Assembly: GCA_905221605.1 (NCBI GenBank)
Contig: CAJNDS010001580.1
Coordinates: 1 to 64,000, forward strand
From: Symbiodinium natans
Lineage: Eukaryota; Sar; Dinophyceae; Suessiales; Symbiodiniaceae
Direction of reading: 5' to 3'
Length of the DNA stretch: 64,000 nucleotides
Under the pieces are notes generated by a model. That model did not search any database and was not told the DNA's origin. It worked only from the letters and a program-made list of their open reading frames with translations. A program made the position numbers and the translations under genes. Position 1 is the stretch's first letter, and each line of letters starts with the position of its first letter. This document shows, piece by piece, positions 19,531 to 31,557 of the stretch.

Positions 19531-22500
19531 GGCGGTTTCGGTTTTGGAGCTTTGGGCTTCGGGCGTCGGACTTAGGGACACTATAGCCCTGAGGGGCCCA
19601 TGTACCTGTATAATTAATATATACTTGGGCTCGAAAGATACTATATAGGAACCCCTTATACCACAGAGGTTCTTCAACCTTTGTGTAGAGCTACAAGCAG
19701 TGTACTAAGGCGGCACTCAAACCACCTCCCCCTCCTAAGACATGCTGAGGATCTTAGAAAAACCTGAAGTAGCCTTAGAAAACCCGCAGCAAACCTTAGA
19801 AAATCCATAGAAACCCTTAGAAACGCTCGGAAAGCATTAGAAACCCTCAGAGCACGGCCGGAGGGAATGCCAGAAAAGTCACACCTTTTGGTTCACTGTA
19901 GGTAACTATCTTTTCCACAATCCCTTGGGGTGTTCCCCCCTATCCTAACAGTCCTTAATAGGGAATATAATCGGGGGGTACTATAGTCTCTGTTAAGGCA
20001 GCGAAAAAGGGGAACATCCCAAACCCATACCCAACATGCATTTGCAAGCAGGGTTCTAGAAGAACACCTATAAACCCTAAACCCTAGAACCCTCTAAGCC
20101 TACAAACCCTATACAACTCGATAAGCCCTAAAAGCCCTATAAACCCTCTAACACTCTTTAAGACCTATATAAGCCCTGTATGCCCTATAAACCCTCTATG
20201 CCCTACAAACCCTGTAAGCTCTATAAACCCGCAAATTTCATAGAAATTTATTATCAAAACATTTTGTCGCTTCAAGACATGAGCTTCCTAGAAAAAACAT
20301 GTCAACCCGCGCCTCGAACAGTTTATAATCTTTCACGGCGTCGGGTTGGAGGGCTTTGGAAAAACAGGTCTCAGGGATTATTGTGTCAAGAGCCTATGCT
20401 TGGAGTAGGGTTTTAGGGTCTTCGGGGTGTGAGGGTCTAGGGTTCAAGTGCTTCAAGGTTTAAGGGTGTAGTTGCGTAGGGTCTAGACACTGATCCCTCA
20501 ACCCTAAACCCTAAACCCTAAACCCTAAGTGCTCGCAAGGTGACGACAAGCTCAGAGATGATGGAGGCAACGCTGTTGAGGTTGGCAAAGGGGATGGTGC
20601 CGCAGTACCTGGGCAGCGTACACCCCCAGGGCAAAGGGCTTTTAGGGTCACGGGGTTTAGGGTTTGGGGTTTTAAGTGTTTTTAGGGTTTAGGGTACACC
20701 CCTAAAACCCTGAAGCCCAGTCCGGAGTTCCAGGGTTTAGGGTTTAGGGTTTAGTCGGGTTCAGGGTATACAGAGTTTTAGGGTTTTCGGGTTTAGGGTA
20801 ACCCCTAAAACCCTAACGGGCAGTCCTGGGTTCCAGCATTTAGGGTTTGGGGTTTATAGGGCTTAGGGTTTTAGGGTTTTGGGTAACCCCGAAACCCTGA
20901 ACCTCCACACCGCAGTGCTGGCCCTTCTTAAGGGTCGCTTGCGCGAAGGGAGGGATGTGTGGCCGTGGCCGACGATTTCTTGCTGCTGACCCTACCTGAT
21001 CAGAACACACCTGGGGGGGGGGGGCTTCTTTAGGGTTTAGGGCCGCTGTGTTGGTCCCCTAAGGTGCGTGGAAAGGGAGTCCCTAATTCTCTTACTTTGA
21101 GTAGCCCAGGAGTGACAAAAGGTACCCATTTTTTCTGAACCTAAGACCTGAGAAAAGGAATCAAGGTATAGATTCCTCACGGTTCGGGACTTTTGTAATC
21201 CCTACACCCTGCGATTGCATGCTGTCCGCTTCCCAACGTTCGGTCATTCGGCCCCACCTTCCAGAACGTAGGTTTAGGGTTAGGGTTTAGGGTTTAGGAT
21301 TTAGGGTTTCGGGTTAGGGGTTAAGGTTTAGGGTTTAGGGTTTAGGGTTTAGGGTTTAGGGTTTAGGGTTTAGGGAAGCTTAAGGGAACGGCTGCTACCA
21401 GCATTCGACATAAAGCTTCTTGCTCATGCTTGGCATGACCTGGAAGAAGAAAGTTCCGTTCCGTTTTGCAATATTGAAAATTCACTCAGGGAATCTTCGT
21501 CAGAGCTAGAGCGTCCTGCATAACCTTGTAGGGTGTTTCTATGAGTTCACATGTTCAACAACCACTATTTGCAACTTTGACCCCGACTGAACTACATGCT
21601 TTCCAGAAGCAGCTCCATGAGAACGCAGCCCATCTGCCAGATGTCCACTTTCTCGGTGATCTTGGTCCTTGAATGCCAACCACAGCCCTGAATCTCACAA
21701 GTATGACTACAAACACATCCCAGGTGAACCACAGCTGACCAGAAGCCCTTGCAACCCTGAATCCCATAAGCCCCTTATGAGGGTTTAGGGCTTAGGGCCC
21801 GAAACCCTAGGCCGAACCCTAGAACCCTAAAAACCCTAAAGCCCGAAATGCCCGAAACCCTAAACCCCCTCAAACCGAACACCCTAAGCCCCAAAAACCC
21901 GAAAAGCCCTAAAAACCCTAAAAACCCCAACCTCCCTAAACCCTAAACGAGAAAAAACGCGCACACAAGATTGCAGAGAATCGTTCTTCTGACCGCCGAG
22001 ATTGTCCATCAGGCGACTGTCCATCTTCCATCCTACCTATCTGTGACATAGACGTCACTCATCTCAGCACTCACCAAACAAAGCATTTGTCGGAGGTCTG
22101 ACCGCCAATGGCACATTTGCAAAAAAGTACTCTATAAACCCTAAAATCCTTAAAACACTAACAGCCCGAAAAGCCCTTAAAGCCCTACCCTAGAGCCCTT
22201 TGACCCTATAAACCCTAAAAACCCCAAAACTCTAAAAACCCTTAAAGCCCCAACAACCCTAAAGGCCCTTAAAGCCCTTGCGGCACAAGAGGCGGCTTGT
22301 GCTCACTGGCATCAAGCTGCTCCGGGGCCATGTAGCGTGGGGACCCCTGTAAGCCCCAGACCTGAGACAGGCCTACGTGTTTGGGTGGTTTGGGGTTTAG
22401 GGTTTAGGGCTCTAGAAAGTAGATCCCCTCAAGGGTTGCTGAGAATGACCCAACAGTAGTACAGGGCTCTATTGAGGGCTCTTCCTCTCGGAGCCTCCCA

Positions 22501-25500
22501 GGGGTCTGGGTCAGAGAGGTTTACGGGGTTGGGGGGTTTCGGGTTTATGCGTTCAAGGGGTTAGGGCTCCAAAGGGTTCAGGGTTCAAGGGTTGGTTTGG
22601 GGGTTTATGGGTTTACGGGGTTAGGGTTTCAGGCTGCTTTTGTATAAGGGCTTCAATGGTTCAGGGGTTTATATAAGGGTTGGTTCATGGGTGTAGGAGT
22701 TTGGGAGGGGGGGGGCTTAGTTTGACGTTCAGGGTTGCTGTTTGCTGTGTTCGGGGATAACGAAGGGGGGGGGGGGGCTAAACCCCAAACCCTAAACCCT
22801 ATAAACCCTAAAGCCTAAAGCCTAAACCCTATAAACCCTATAAACCCTATAAACCCTATAAACCCTATAAACCCTATAAACCCTATAAACCTTATAAACC
22901 CTATAAACCCTATCAACCCTACAAACCCTATAAACCCTATAAACCCTATAAACCGTATAAACCCTAAACCCTAAACCCTAAACCCTGACCCTAAACCCTA
23001 AACCCTAAACCCTAAACCCTAAACCCTAAACCCTAAACCACCTGAGCTCTCCATGAGCCGAAGCGCCGTCATGTGCGTGCGATCCAGGGTGATCGTCAGG
23101 CCGAAGTCGCAGATCTTGCAATTCCTCGGGCGCGGTGGAAGGGCCATGCAAGCCGCCCGAAACCCTAAACCCTAAACCCTAAACCCTAAACCCTAAACCC
23201 TAAACCCTAAACCCTAAACCCTAAACCTTAAAAACCCTAAACCCAATGAGCTTGTAGGTGCGGCGTGCTTCCTAGTGGTAACCGTAGAGGCCCAACCTTC
23301 ATGCACCTGGGCCCAAACCGTGCTGCACCAAAATCCATGTCGAAGCCGGAGCTTAGCAACACATGTGGGGGATTGCGATTTTATGGGTAGTATAATGGGT
23401 CCGACTATTTGGGGTTTAGGGGTTAGGGTTTAGGGTTTAGGGTTTAGGGTTTTAGGCTTTTAGGGTTTAGGGGTACCTTATTGGGGCCCTTGTTGTAAGG
23501 GATCCTGCTATTCGGGATCTCTACTGGGAGCCTCCTATTTTCGTAAGCCCCCACATGTGATAAGAGCCCAGGCACAAGTCGTCATCCAAGATCACGTTTG
23601 CAGTTTTCAGATCCCGGTGAACCTGATGATTGCGGGGGCCGGGAGCGTGATCATCAAGCCTATTTCGACGTGTTTTTCGCAAGCCTTCACTGACAGCATG
23701 GATGATGTGACTTGCCGGCCCAGGGCCATGGATAAGATACTCGGAAGGTTCCAATCGGGGCGTTCGTTGTTTTGAAGCCGAAGCCCAACTCCGATTTTCA
23801 AGGGGTCCCTCCTGGCCTGTGGCTTCTAGGATTTAAAGGCTGGCCTCTTCTACTACAGGGGCCTTAATGATTGAAAAATAGGGTTTTGCGGGGCGGGGGG
23901 GGGGGGGGGGGCGGGAGGGGCTATTGCTAATTTTCAAGGGACCCTATGGGAATGCTCTGCGTAATTATTCCGAGCCCTCTATTTGTTGTGTGGAAGGGGG
24001 GGGAGGGGGCTTCGCATCGGGTCTTCAAAACTCACTTGGGCTTGGCCCGAGCCTCTTCTGGCATTCTCTACACCCTAACCCTAAACCCTAAACCCTAAAC
24101 CCTAAACCCTAAACCCTAAACCCTAAACCCTAAACAAAGCGCAAGACCTTAAACTTGAGTCACGAAAAACGAAACCTCAAGCCCTGAAGCCCTTGTAAAA
24201 CCGAAAACCAACAAACCTTAGAACCCTAAACCCCGAAAATCTCAGAACCCTGAACCCCCAGCCGCAAACTCCAAAACCCCAAAACCCTAAAAACCCTAAA
24301 CCCTGAAACCGAAAAAAACTGAAACCCTAAAGCCCTACAATTCACAAACCCTAGAAACCCTTAAACCCTACAAACCCCAAAACCCCCGGTTTAGGGTTTA
24401 GGGTTTAGGGTTTAGGGTTTCTAATTGCAGCTCCGCCGCCACACTCAAGTCGTGGAGGAAGGCTAAGCCTTCGGCCATCTGATGCGCCATGAAGCATTTC
24501 CTCTCGAACCTCGGATTTTGAGGGCTTTGGTAGGTTTTTTTTTTTTTTTTTTCGTTAGGGTGTAGGGTTTAGGGTTTTTAGTAGTTTTTTTTGTTAAAGT
24601 AGTTTTTCTTTTTTAGTAGGGTTGTTTTAGTAGGGATTTTAGAGGTTCTAGGTTTTGTTTGCGGTTTTTAGGCTTCTGGGTTCTTTGGGGTTGCTGGGTT
24701 CTCAGCGTTTTAAAGGTTGTTAGGATTGTCGGGCTTAAGTTTCGGGAGTTCTTGAAGTGTTAATTTCAAAGGTGTCCTTGCGTTTAACCTTGGCTTCGCG
24801 TGCTTTGATTTAGGGCTTATTCAGGTTTCAGGCTTCACGTTGAGGGTCTAGTTTTTATTTGGAGGTTATAGCCAAGGGCATGGCAGTCGGTACTGATGGC
24901 GTTTATAGGGTTAGGGCCGCTTGCGAAACCCCAACCTAAGCCCGGTCTAATGAGACCCAGAGAGGTTTAGGGTCTAGGTTTTAGGGTTTAGGGTTTTAGG
25001 GTTAACCCGAAGTGCTAATGAAGCCCTAAGCTTCTTGGTCATACCCTCAGTTACTTGCACGTAGCCCAATTTCTCAAAACACCAACTCCAAGCCAAGAGG
25101 GCTTCGGTGCCAAGGCACGTGAGGGGCACCTTCTTTGTGAAGAGGATGTGGGACAGGGAGCCGCCAGACATGAACTCCATGACGATGATGACCTCTGGGG
25201 TTCAGCGTACCCTAGCCCCGCAAAGACCTGAATAGCTGTTGGAAATCTGGGGCTTTAGGTTTTGCAGTTTCCCTTGGGCTTTTGGGTTTTGGGTTTTTTG
25301 GCTTAAGGTTTAGGCTTTGCGAGCTTGTGGCGGTCGAAGGCTGGGGGTGCAGGGTTCAGGATCTCGAGGGTTGACTGTGGATTCTGAACCTTCCAACGCA
25401 GTATATGTGGTCAAAACTGGGTCCAATAGGTGCCCTCAGCTTAGGTGCCCCCATCTCCAAAGACACAGAAGGGATACAGGATCTTTCAGACACAAAGACG

Positions 25501-28500
25501 GGCCCACAGTTTGGATCAACCCTAAGCCCGCAACCCTGAGACCTATACAGACACTAAACTTGGGATGCTCCCCCTTATACTCGTCCTTCATAGGGGTTAT
25601 AATAGGGGGCACTATCATCCGTATTCAGGACTGGTAGTATAAGGGCTAAACCCTGAACCCGGACCCCTAAACCCTAAACCCTAAACCCTAAACCCTAAAC
25701 CCTAAACCCTAAACCCTAAACCCTAAACCCTAAACCCTAAACCCTCAACCCTGCACAATTTAAGGCATTTTTTTTTCATAAAGGGGTATGGGAACCCTTA
25801 AGCCGCCTGCCCCGCATCTTTGGCGAAGCCCAGGAAAGACACCAACCGCGGGTGGCGCAGCTTCCGGAGGTAGCTGATCTCTTCCTCCAGAGCGTTTAGG
25901 GTTTGGGGTTTTAGGGTTTCGGGTTTGGAGGTTTTGGGTTTGGAGGTTTTGGGTTTGGAGGCTGCACCAGAAACAAAGCTGGGGTTTAGGGCTTTTATAG
26001 GGATTAGGGCATATAGGGGGCTTATAGAGTTTGTAGCGGCTAAACCAGTACACCAGAAAAATTAGCGAGCACCCCCAAAAAACAAAAACAACGGAGGAAC
26101 CCTAAACCCCAAACACCCTAAACCGCAAAGACCCTAACAACCCTTAAACCCTAAAAACACTAAAAACCCTAAAAACCCTGAAACACCCTTACAACCCTAA
26201 AAAATAACCCAAATCCCTAAAAACACTAAAAAAAAACCCAAAACCCTAAAAACCCCAAAAGCCCTAAAAAGGGGGTTTACGGTTTAGGGTTTAGGGTTTA
26301 GGGTTTAAGGTCCCATTGAGCACTCAAGCCTAAGGCGCAGAACTCGATGCGCAGTCGCTTGTTGCACCCTGAGGGTTTTGGGCAGCCTGACTAGAAAGGG
26401 GCCCCTAAACCCTAAACCCTAAACCCTAAACCCTAAACCCTAAACCCTAAACCCTAAACCCTAAACCCTAAACCCTAAACCCTAAACCCTAAACCCCAGC
26501 TCTGCCATGTCTCAACTGGAATCTTAAACGTAGTTGTCCAGTATCCTGGGGGAAGTACAGGTTCTCTATAGGGATTATAATACCTCAACAAGGTTCGAGG
26601 TTAGAGACTCTATACTACTAACCCTAAACCCTGAACCCTACTCGACACTACTAAGTATAAAAAAACCATCCCTAAACCGTAAACCCTAAACCCCAAACCC
26701 CAAACCCTGAACCCTAATCCCTAAACCCCAAACCCTAAACCCTAAACCCTAAACCCTAAACCCTAAACCCTAAATCCTACAGGGTGTTGGGCATGTCAGG
26801 GTTCAAGGTTTGGGGGCTTCGGGGTTCCGACTCCCAGTAGGCGATGAGACAAGACGCCCTTGTTTTGTCAAGAGTTGACGTTTTAGGGTTGAGGGTTTAG
26901 GGTTTAGGGTTTAGGGTTGAGGGTTGAGGGTTTAGGGTTTAGGGTTTAGGGTTTAGGGGATCCCATCCCAACACTGAAAAGGGTGAATGGATTTCTTCAG
27001 GGTTTAGCTGGGCATTTCTCGTGATCTGACAATGCCCACAGCAACTTCCATGGAGAGGTGGCCGGGCCTCGATCATCTTAACCTGCTCCAAGAGTGGCTT
27101 GGCAGCTTAGCGTTTGCTTCCGAAGGATTTGGGGGAGGGACGTTCTAAGAACACTCATTGCTTAAGAATCCCCCCCCCCACCCCAAAAAAAAACATTAGC
27201 CCCTATATTGCCCCGAATAAGGAAGACTTTTTTGTTTTTGGGTGGCTCTTAAGCAACTGAAGATAAGGGTGTAGGGTTTAGGATTTCGGGCTAGCTGTGG
27301 TGGGCCTACAAAAGGGGTTGATGTCAAAGGAAATCCCCGAAGGCGTGAACCTTGAAGATATACATCGACTGGCATCTCAGGGCTTCAGGGTTTCCCAGCG
27401 AATTGGGACTCGACAAGGGTTCGGGAAGTGGGTCGAGGGCTTCCGCAACCCGAAAAGGAAGCCTAAAAACGCCCTAAGCCATACATGCCGAAAACTGTTC
27501 AGCCCAGCCGCCTCCCTGCCCCCCGGTAGAGAACCGGTGAGATCAAACCCTTAACCCTGCAACCCGAAAGCCCCAAGGTTTAGGGTTTAGGGTTTAGGGT
27601 TTAGGGTTTAGGGTTTAGGCAACCCCTTATCCTGGGATTTCAGGTTGAGAGTTTGGAACCGGGATCCCTGAGCTTGGACTCCGCAAGCAAGGTTCGAGGA
27701 CGTGGCCGAACCGCCCCTGAAGGGTACACCCTGAACCCTTACCCTAAACCCTAAACCCTAAACCCTTAACCCTACACCCTGACCCTCAAGCCTAAACCCG
27801 AAACCCTAACCCTAAACCCTAAACCCCGAAACTCTACGCCCTCTCTCCCTTTGGCGGCCTCACTGGGCTTGCCAACCTGGCAATACCTCGTCATCGTGCT
27901 GCGGGAGAATGAAGGGCAATACGCCCGAAGTGGAGCATGAATTGTGTGAAGGTTCAGCGCTCAGAGTTTCGAGCCCTAAAGCTTAGAATGTCCTTGAGTT
28001 GTTTCGTGCCCTCAAGCAATCTCCCACGCAAACCTGATGGCTTTGAGGGCCCCTGATATCCCCTGTGTGGCCTGCGCGAAAGTTACGGCCGTACGGCAAT
28101 CCACGTGTGCCATTCGCGTGGTGAGACACATGTGCGATATGGAACGCGCCAGAAGCAATGCCGCATGCGCACTAGATAAATACACATATTTTCGAAATTT
28201 GAGGTACCTTGTTGGGGTCCTTATCATAAGGGAGCCTACTATTTGGGGGTCCCCTATTTTCGTAAACCCCCCATATGTATGCATGTGTGTCTGTGTGCAT
28301 AAACGAAGCATCGTATGGGCCATACACTTCGTCTTTCACAGCGAGACGCATATACGTGACGACACACACGCACCTGCACACATGCGCAGCATGAAGCCTG
28401 GCAGCCCAAAACTCAACTTCCGAATCAACTTGCGGCAACACTTGTGGTCTTCACAGCACTACAAAGACCGGACTCCAATCCCTGAACTTGCAGATTGCAG

Positions 28501-28640
28501 ATGCGGAGACTCCCTCGATTGGGGAACCTACCTGAAGCCCGAACCACCCCACTCCCCCACCCCGCATATGATATGCCTGCGCGACATACGCCGGGGTCCC
28601 GGCTTCACGGCAACGTCGCGCCCTCGGCACTTGGCCTCCG
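19420..28640 (-). CDS. TKL-like protein kinase, at least ten scattered exons
   Basis: All main kinase subdomains appear in order on the minus strand: CRGRDVAVK (beta3 Lys, about 28600-28640); EEISYLRKLRHPRLVSFLG (alphaC Glu, about 25803-25885); IIVMEFMSGGSLSHIL (hinge, to 25192); AHQMAEGLAFLHDL (alphaE, about 24432-24505); VHRDLKTANVILDDD (catalytic loop, about 23566-23632); KICDFGLT (about 23043-23125); GSPRYMAPEQL (about 22290-22350); KVDIWQMGCVLMELL (alphaF, about 21590-21665); IPFANLNSVASIISEL (about 20545-20625); PSVPERTDPRARVLIGACLR (alphaH, about 19420-19530). The catalytic residues K, E, HRD, DFG and APE are intact. HRDLKTAN and GSPRYMAPE suggest the tyrosine-kinase-like (TKL) Ser/Thr group. 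Introns of 0.4-2.7 kb are packed with telomere-like tracts and small elements. Ends not determined. Confidence 0.85.
19923..20021. mobile_element. GGGATGTTCCCCC-family element
   Basis: cttggggtgttcccccctat left and aaaggggaacatcccaa right; the agtccttaatagggaatata interior is shared with other copies. Confidence 0.8.
20545..20625 (-). CDS. kinase exon, after alphaF
   Basis: Reads CGTIPFANLNSVASIISELV, the 'G..PF..l......i' segment of the C-lobe. Confidence 0.7.
21590..21665 (-). CDS. kinase exon, alphaF helix
   Basis: Reads KITEKVDIWQMGCVLMELLL. The Asp of DIW.MGC anchors the catalytic loop in kinases; the usual DVWSFG is changed to DIWQMG. Confidence 0.8.
22290..22350 (-). CDS. kinase exon, activation segment APE
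   Basis: Reads GSPRYMAPEQLDASEHKPP. 'G(T/S)PRYMAPE' is the usual end of the activation loop. Confidence 0.85.
22776..23039 (-). repeat. compound tract: CCCTATAAA then CCCTAAA
   Basis: About 15 copies of the 9-base unit ccctataaa (22790-22965), then regular CCCTAAA up to the DFG exon of the kinase. Confidence 0.95.
23043..23125 (-). CDS. kinase exon, DFG
   Basis: Reads NCKICDFGLTITLDRTHMTA. The metal-binding DFG is intact; CCCTAAA tracts lie on both sides (22970-23039 and 23159-23225). Confidence 0.85.
23472..23562. mobile_element. short element, 'ggtaccttattggggccctt' family
   Basis: ggtaccttattggggccctt ... cctattttcgtaagcccccа-type end (cctattttcgtaagcccc). Copies: 28201-28282 and a shorter one at 30985-31045 (ccccattttcggaaatcccc). 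Confidence 0.7.
23566..23632 (-). CDS. kinase exon, catalytic loop HRDLKTAN
   Basis: Reads HQVHRDLKTANVILDDDLC with the catalytic Asp, Lys and Asn present. A small repeat element (23472-23562) abuts it. Confidence 0.85.
23861..23992. mobile_element. short element, same family as 47928
   Basis: caggggccttaatgattgaa left; taattattccgagccctcta right; a long G run lies within. Confidence 0.7.
24432..24505 (-). CDS. kinase exon, alphaE helix
   Basis: Reads FMAHQMAEGLAFLHDL, the helix that precedes HRDLK. A TTTAGGG tract follows directly at lower coordinates. Confidence 0.7.
25100..25192 (-). CDS. kinase exon, hinge
   Basis: Starts GTC ATC ATC GTC ATG GAG after acceptor AG (25194-25193) and reads VIIVMEFMSGGSLSHILF, the hinge with a small gatekeeper-side region. 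Lower boundary approximate. Confidence 0.8.
25558..25647. mobile_element. GGGATGTTCCCCC-family element
   Basis: acttgggatgctcccccttа-like left end (acttgggatgctccccc), interior gtccttcataggggttataa; right end only to gtataagggc. Confidence 0.75.
25803..25885 (-). CDS. kinase exon, alphaC helix and beta4
   Basis: Reads EEISYLRKLRHPRLVSFLGF; contains the alphaC Glu and the 'L.HPrLV.flG' segment. Acceptor near CTGGAG. Confidence 0.8.
26400..26494 (-). repeat. telomere-like tract, CCCTAAA
   Basis: About 13 perfect units. Confidence 0.95.
27149..27262. mobile_element. short element with GCTTAAGAA inverted ends
   Basis: attgcttaagaatccccccc left; ttgggtggctcttaagcaac right; aaaaaacattagcccctata inside. 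Confidence 0.8.
28201..28282. mobile_element. short element, same family as 23472
   Basis: aggtaccttgttggggtcct left; ggtcccctattttcgtaaac right. Confidence 0.7.
28600..28640 (-). CDS. kinase exon, beta3 VAVK
   Basis: Minus strand AKCRGRDVAVK; the Lys would bind ATP phosphates. The glycine-rich loop exon upstream was not found. A long plus-strand ORF overlaps it but looks like a shadow. Confidence 0.65.
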
Positions 28641-30204
28641 CGCGGGCCAGAGTTGTAGCGCTTACAGGGCTTATTTTGGGTTGGGGTTTAGGGTTTGGGG
28701 TTTGGGGTTTAGGGTTTGGGGTGTAGGATACTTACGGGGCTTATTGTACGGTTTGTAGGGTGTACAGGGGCTTATGGGGCCACCCTCACATTAAAGGCTT
28801 GGTCCGTCCTATCCCTCGCTCCCTCTTTCCCCACATACATTGAAGGGGTATAAGGAGGGACCCTAATCTTATTCTCCTACATAACCCCTATATGTACCTT
28901 GTACAGTTCCTATATACCTAAGTAGCCCCGAAATAAGGGCACCTCATTTAGTCCCTTGATACGTACAACCCTGGCTTCCGTACGATCGCATTCTGTGTGA
29001 ACAATCTCTGTACAAGTATCTCCCCCGCTCTGCAAAGCATCAGATGCTCAGGAACTTCGAAACTTCCATGCTGCTGGGACGCAATCATAAGCTTGTGCAA
29101 AGGACGTCCTAGAATCCTAGAAAAACTGTTGAAAGCCTTGGGGGTAGACTGTCTCCTGCAGAAACTGTGATGTTCCTCCTAGCATTTGGCTCTAGATGTG
29201 GCGACGCCTCCCAATTTACTATGTTACATAACATGCTTCCGACACTCCGGACAAGCCCAGAACCCCAAACTCGAAATCATGCGCACAAGCTGGGTCTAGG
29301 GTTCTCGTTATAGAGGGCTTGGAGGGGTTGTGGGTGGTAGACCTTACCGGGTATGGTATCCGGGGGTGCAGTTGAGTGAGATACGAGATGCAAGGTGTGC
29401 TGGGTTTGGGCTTCTTTGATGTTGTTGCGTGTGGGAGGCCGCCTTCCATACGGCTCCGAAGCTCCCGGCACCAACCTGTCAGAAGTATAGGGTTCAGGGT
29501 TTAGGGTTTAGGGCTTCAGGGTCTGGGGGCTGTAATGGGCTGCCAGCAGGCAAACCCCACAGCCCAATCCCAGCCCAATCGCGAAGTCAAAAGGGCTTCA
29601 GAGGCCCCACCCTCAACCCCAGGCATTCGTGTCGTTGATCTCAATTTTTTTATGTGGGGCCCTTTGGTAATCCTGCGGATTCGGGCCTCGGGGTCTCGGG
29701 CTAGGCTTTAGGTCGGCTTCGTGTTCGCAGGCTAAGGGGCGGGGGCTCAGGATCTTCAGTTCAACAGTCGACTGCCTTTACGGCTCAGAGCTTTCAATGC
29801 CTAGGCCCTGAACCCTTGGTCCACCTACTGGGCAAGTCAAGCATGTGGGTCGTTCTTTCAATTCGGGTGTCCTTCCTTGAGGTCCTTGTTAAGGGTGCCC
29901 GCTTGAATAGGGGACCTCAAAAGGTACCATTATTGAGGGTCAAGGGGACCGAAATAGGAAATTTTTAGGGCTCTGGGTTTAGGGTTGAGGGCTAGAGATC
30001 TACCCATTCGAAGGTTGAGGGCTTAAGAGGGTCTCAGGGTCACGGAGCGTTGCCTTCTTCTCCTTCTGGATTTCATCCAGCCTCGGACAGCAAAGCAGGG
30101 TTTAGGGTTTAGGGTACACCCTAACCCCTAAGCCCTGGCCCCTGCACCACCCTGAACCCTAAACTCCTCAAGGCCCTCAAGCAAACCATGCAGCGGGTCT
30201 GGGG

Positions 30205-30335
30205 GTTCTACCTTGGACCCTTGAGGTCGTACCCTTCGGTTTTGGGCCCCCTGTGTAAGGATCCCTAATAACATCTAAGGGCCATATGAGGAGTGCATTA
30301 AGGGGCACCTCTAGGTCTACAACCTTCGGAGGGCC
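30205..30335. mobile_element. short element, 'ttctaccttggaccctt' family
   Basis: gggttctaccttggaccctt left, tcggttttgggccccctgtg, gggccatatgaggagtgcat, ctctaggtctacaaccttcg right. The second copy, 32035-32172, is about 80% alike by eye and has clear inverted ends. Confidence 0.75.
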
Positions 30336-30601
30336 TTCCAAAAACCACGCAGAAGGATCCTGCTGTTGGGGTATAAGGGCCCCCCCCCCCCCCCCATACC
30401 GGGGGATTCCGAAAAAAACCCTACTTGCAGCATCCTTACGTTCATGTGGTGTTTGGGGTCCCGACATTGGGGTACAGTAAACTCCCAAAAGTCGGAACAT
30501 CATTATCCTTAGACCCCCAAGAGGGTTACTAAAGGGAATCCCAGCACTAATCGTCCTTAAACCATGTTCCAACTTTATGGAGTTTACTCGGTGCCCCAAT
30601 A

Positions 30602-30804
30602 TGGTTATAAGTACAGTTATAAGTATAAACCCCAAACCCCAAACCCCCAAACCCCCAAACCCCCAAACCCCCAAACCCCCAAACCCCTAAACCCCTAAAC
30701 CCCTAAACCCCTAAACCCCTAAACCCCTAAACCCCTAAACCCCTAAACCCTAAACCTAAAACACGTACAGTTACAATTGGTTAAGTACCATGAACCTCGA
30801 AGTG
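30602..30804. mobile_element. MITE-like element split by a telomere-like tract
   Basis: Right end gttaagtaccatgaacctcg and interior ttataagtacagttataagt belong to the 16519 family. Between them lies a tract of CCCCAAA and then CCCCTAAA units (30628-30755), which interrupts it. Confidence 0.75.
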
Positions 30805-31153
30805 CTATACGAGTCTTCATCCCTTGCACCGGGGATCGCGCCCGATCTCGGCCTCCTCTGAGTCTGAAGCCTCGAGTCGGGGGGTTTTGGGGGTTTAGGG
30901 TTTGGGGTTTAGGGTTAGCTTAGGGTTTAGGGGGCCAAGATGCTGGATTCAGGGGTTGGGGTTTTAGGGAATCGATTCAAAGGATTATACCGTATTTTGG
31001 TGCTTTTAAGCGGTACCCCCCATTTTCGGAAATCCCCATATGAAAGGCGCACATTTTCACAGCGGGCCGCGCCCCAATCCGTTAACCTCAGCCGCAAGCC
31101 CCGACAAACGTCGGCCTGGACCTCAATTCAGCACCCGAAGCAGACACAACCCT

Positions 31154-31266
31154 AAACTTGTGATCCTTAACAGGGATTCTAGTAATTGGAGTACCCCTAC
31201 TTTCATCCCTATGAAGGACTGTCATTACTGTAGGGACCGTTAGTATAAGGGAGGGGAACATCCCAA
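31154..31266. mobile_element. GGGATGTTCCCCC-family element
   Basis: Right end ataagggaggggaacatccc is clear; the left end (aacttgtgatccttaacagg) is shortened. atccctatgaaggactgt matches the 18069 copy. Confidence 0.75.
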
Positions 31267-31433
31267 CCTTAAACCCCTAAACCCTAAACCCTGAACCCTG
31301 AAGCCTGAACCCTAACCCTGAACCCTAAATCCTAAACCCTAAACCCTAAACCACAGGACTCCCAAATCCATTGTAAATCTCGCAGCCTGCGACTTGTCTC
31401 GGCTCCCTCGGCCTGGCTTTTCCTGACGCAGAG

Positions 31434-31557
31434 GGTTTAGGGGTTTAGGGGTTTAGGGTTTAGGGGTTTAGGGGGTTTAGGGGGTTTAGGGGTTAGGGTT
31501 TAGGGTTTAGGGTTTAGGGTTTAGGGTTTAGGGTTTAGGGTTTAGGGTTTAGGGTTT
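31434..31557 (+). repeat. telomere-like tract, TTTAGGGG to TTTAGGG
   Basis: Mixed TTTAGGGG and TTTAGGGGG units followed by about nine TTTAGGG. Confidence 0.95.

Noticed and set aside
28037-28726. 229-codon plus-strand ORF as a gene
   Set aside because: It runs through a known repeat element (28201-28282) and ends in [11 protein letters not shown]-type repeat reading; the minus strand in the same place carries the kinase VAVK exon.
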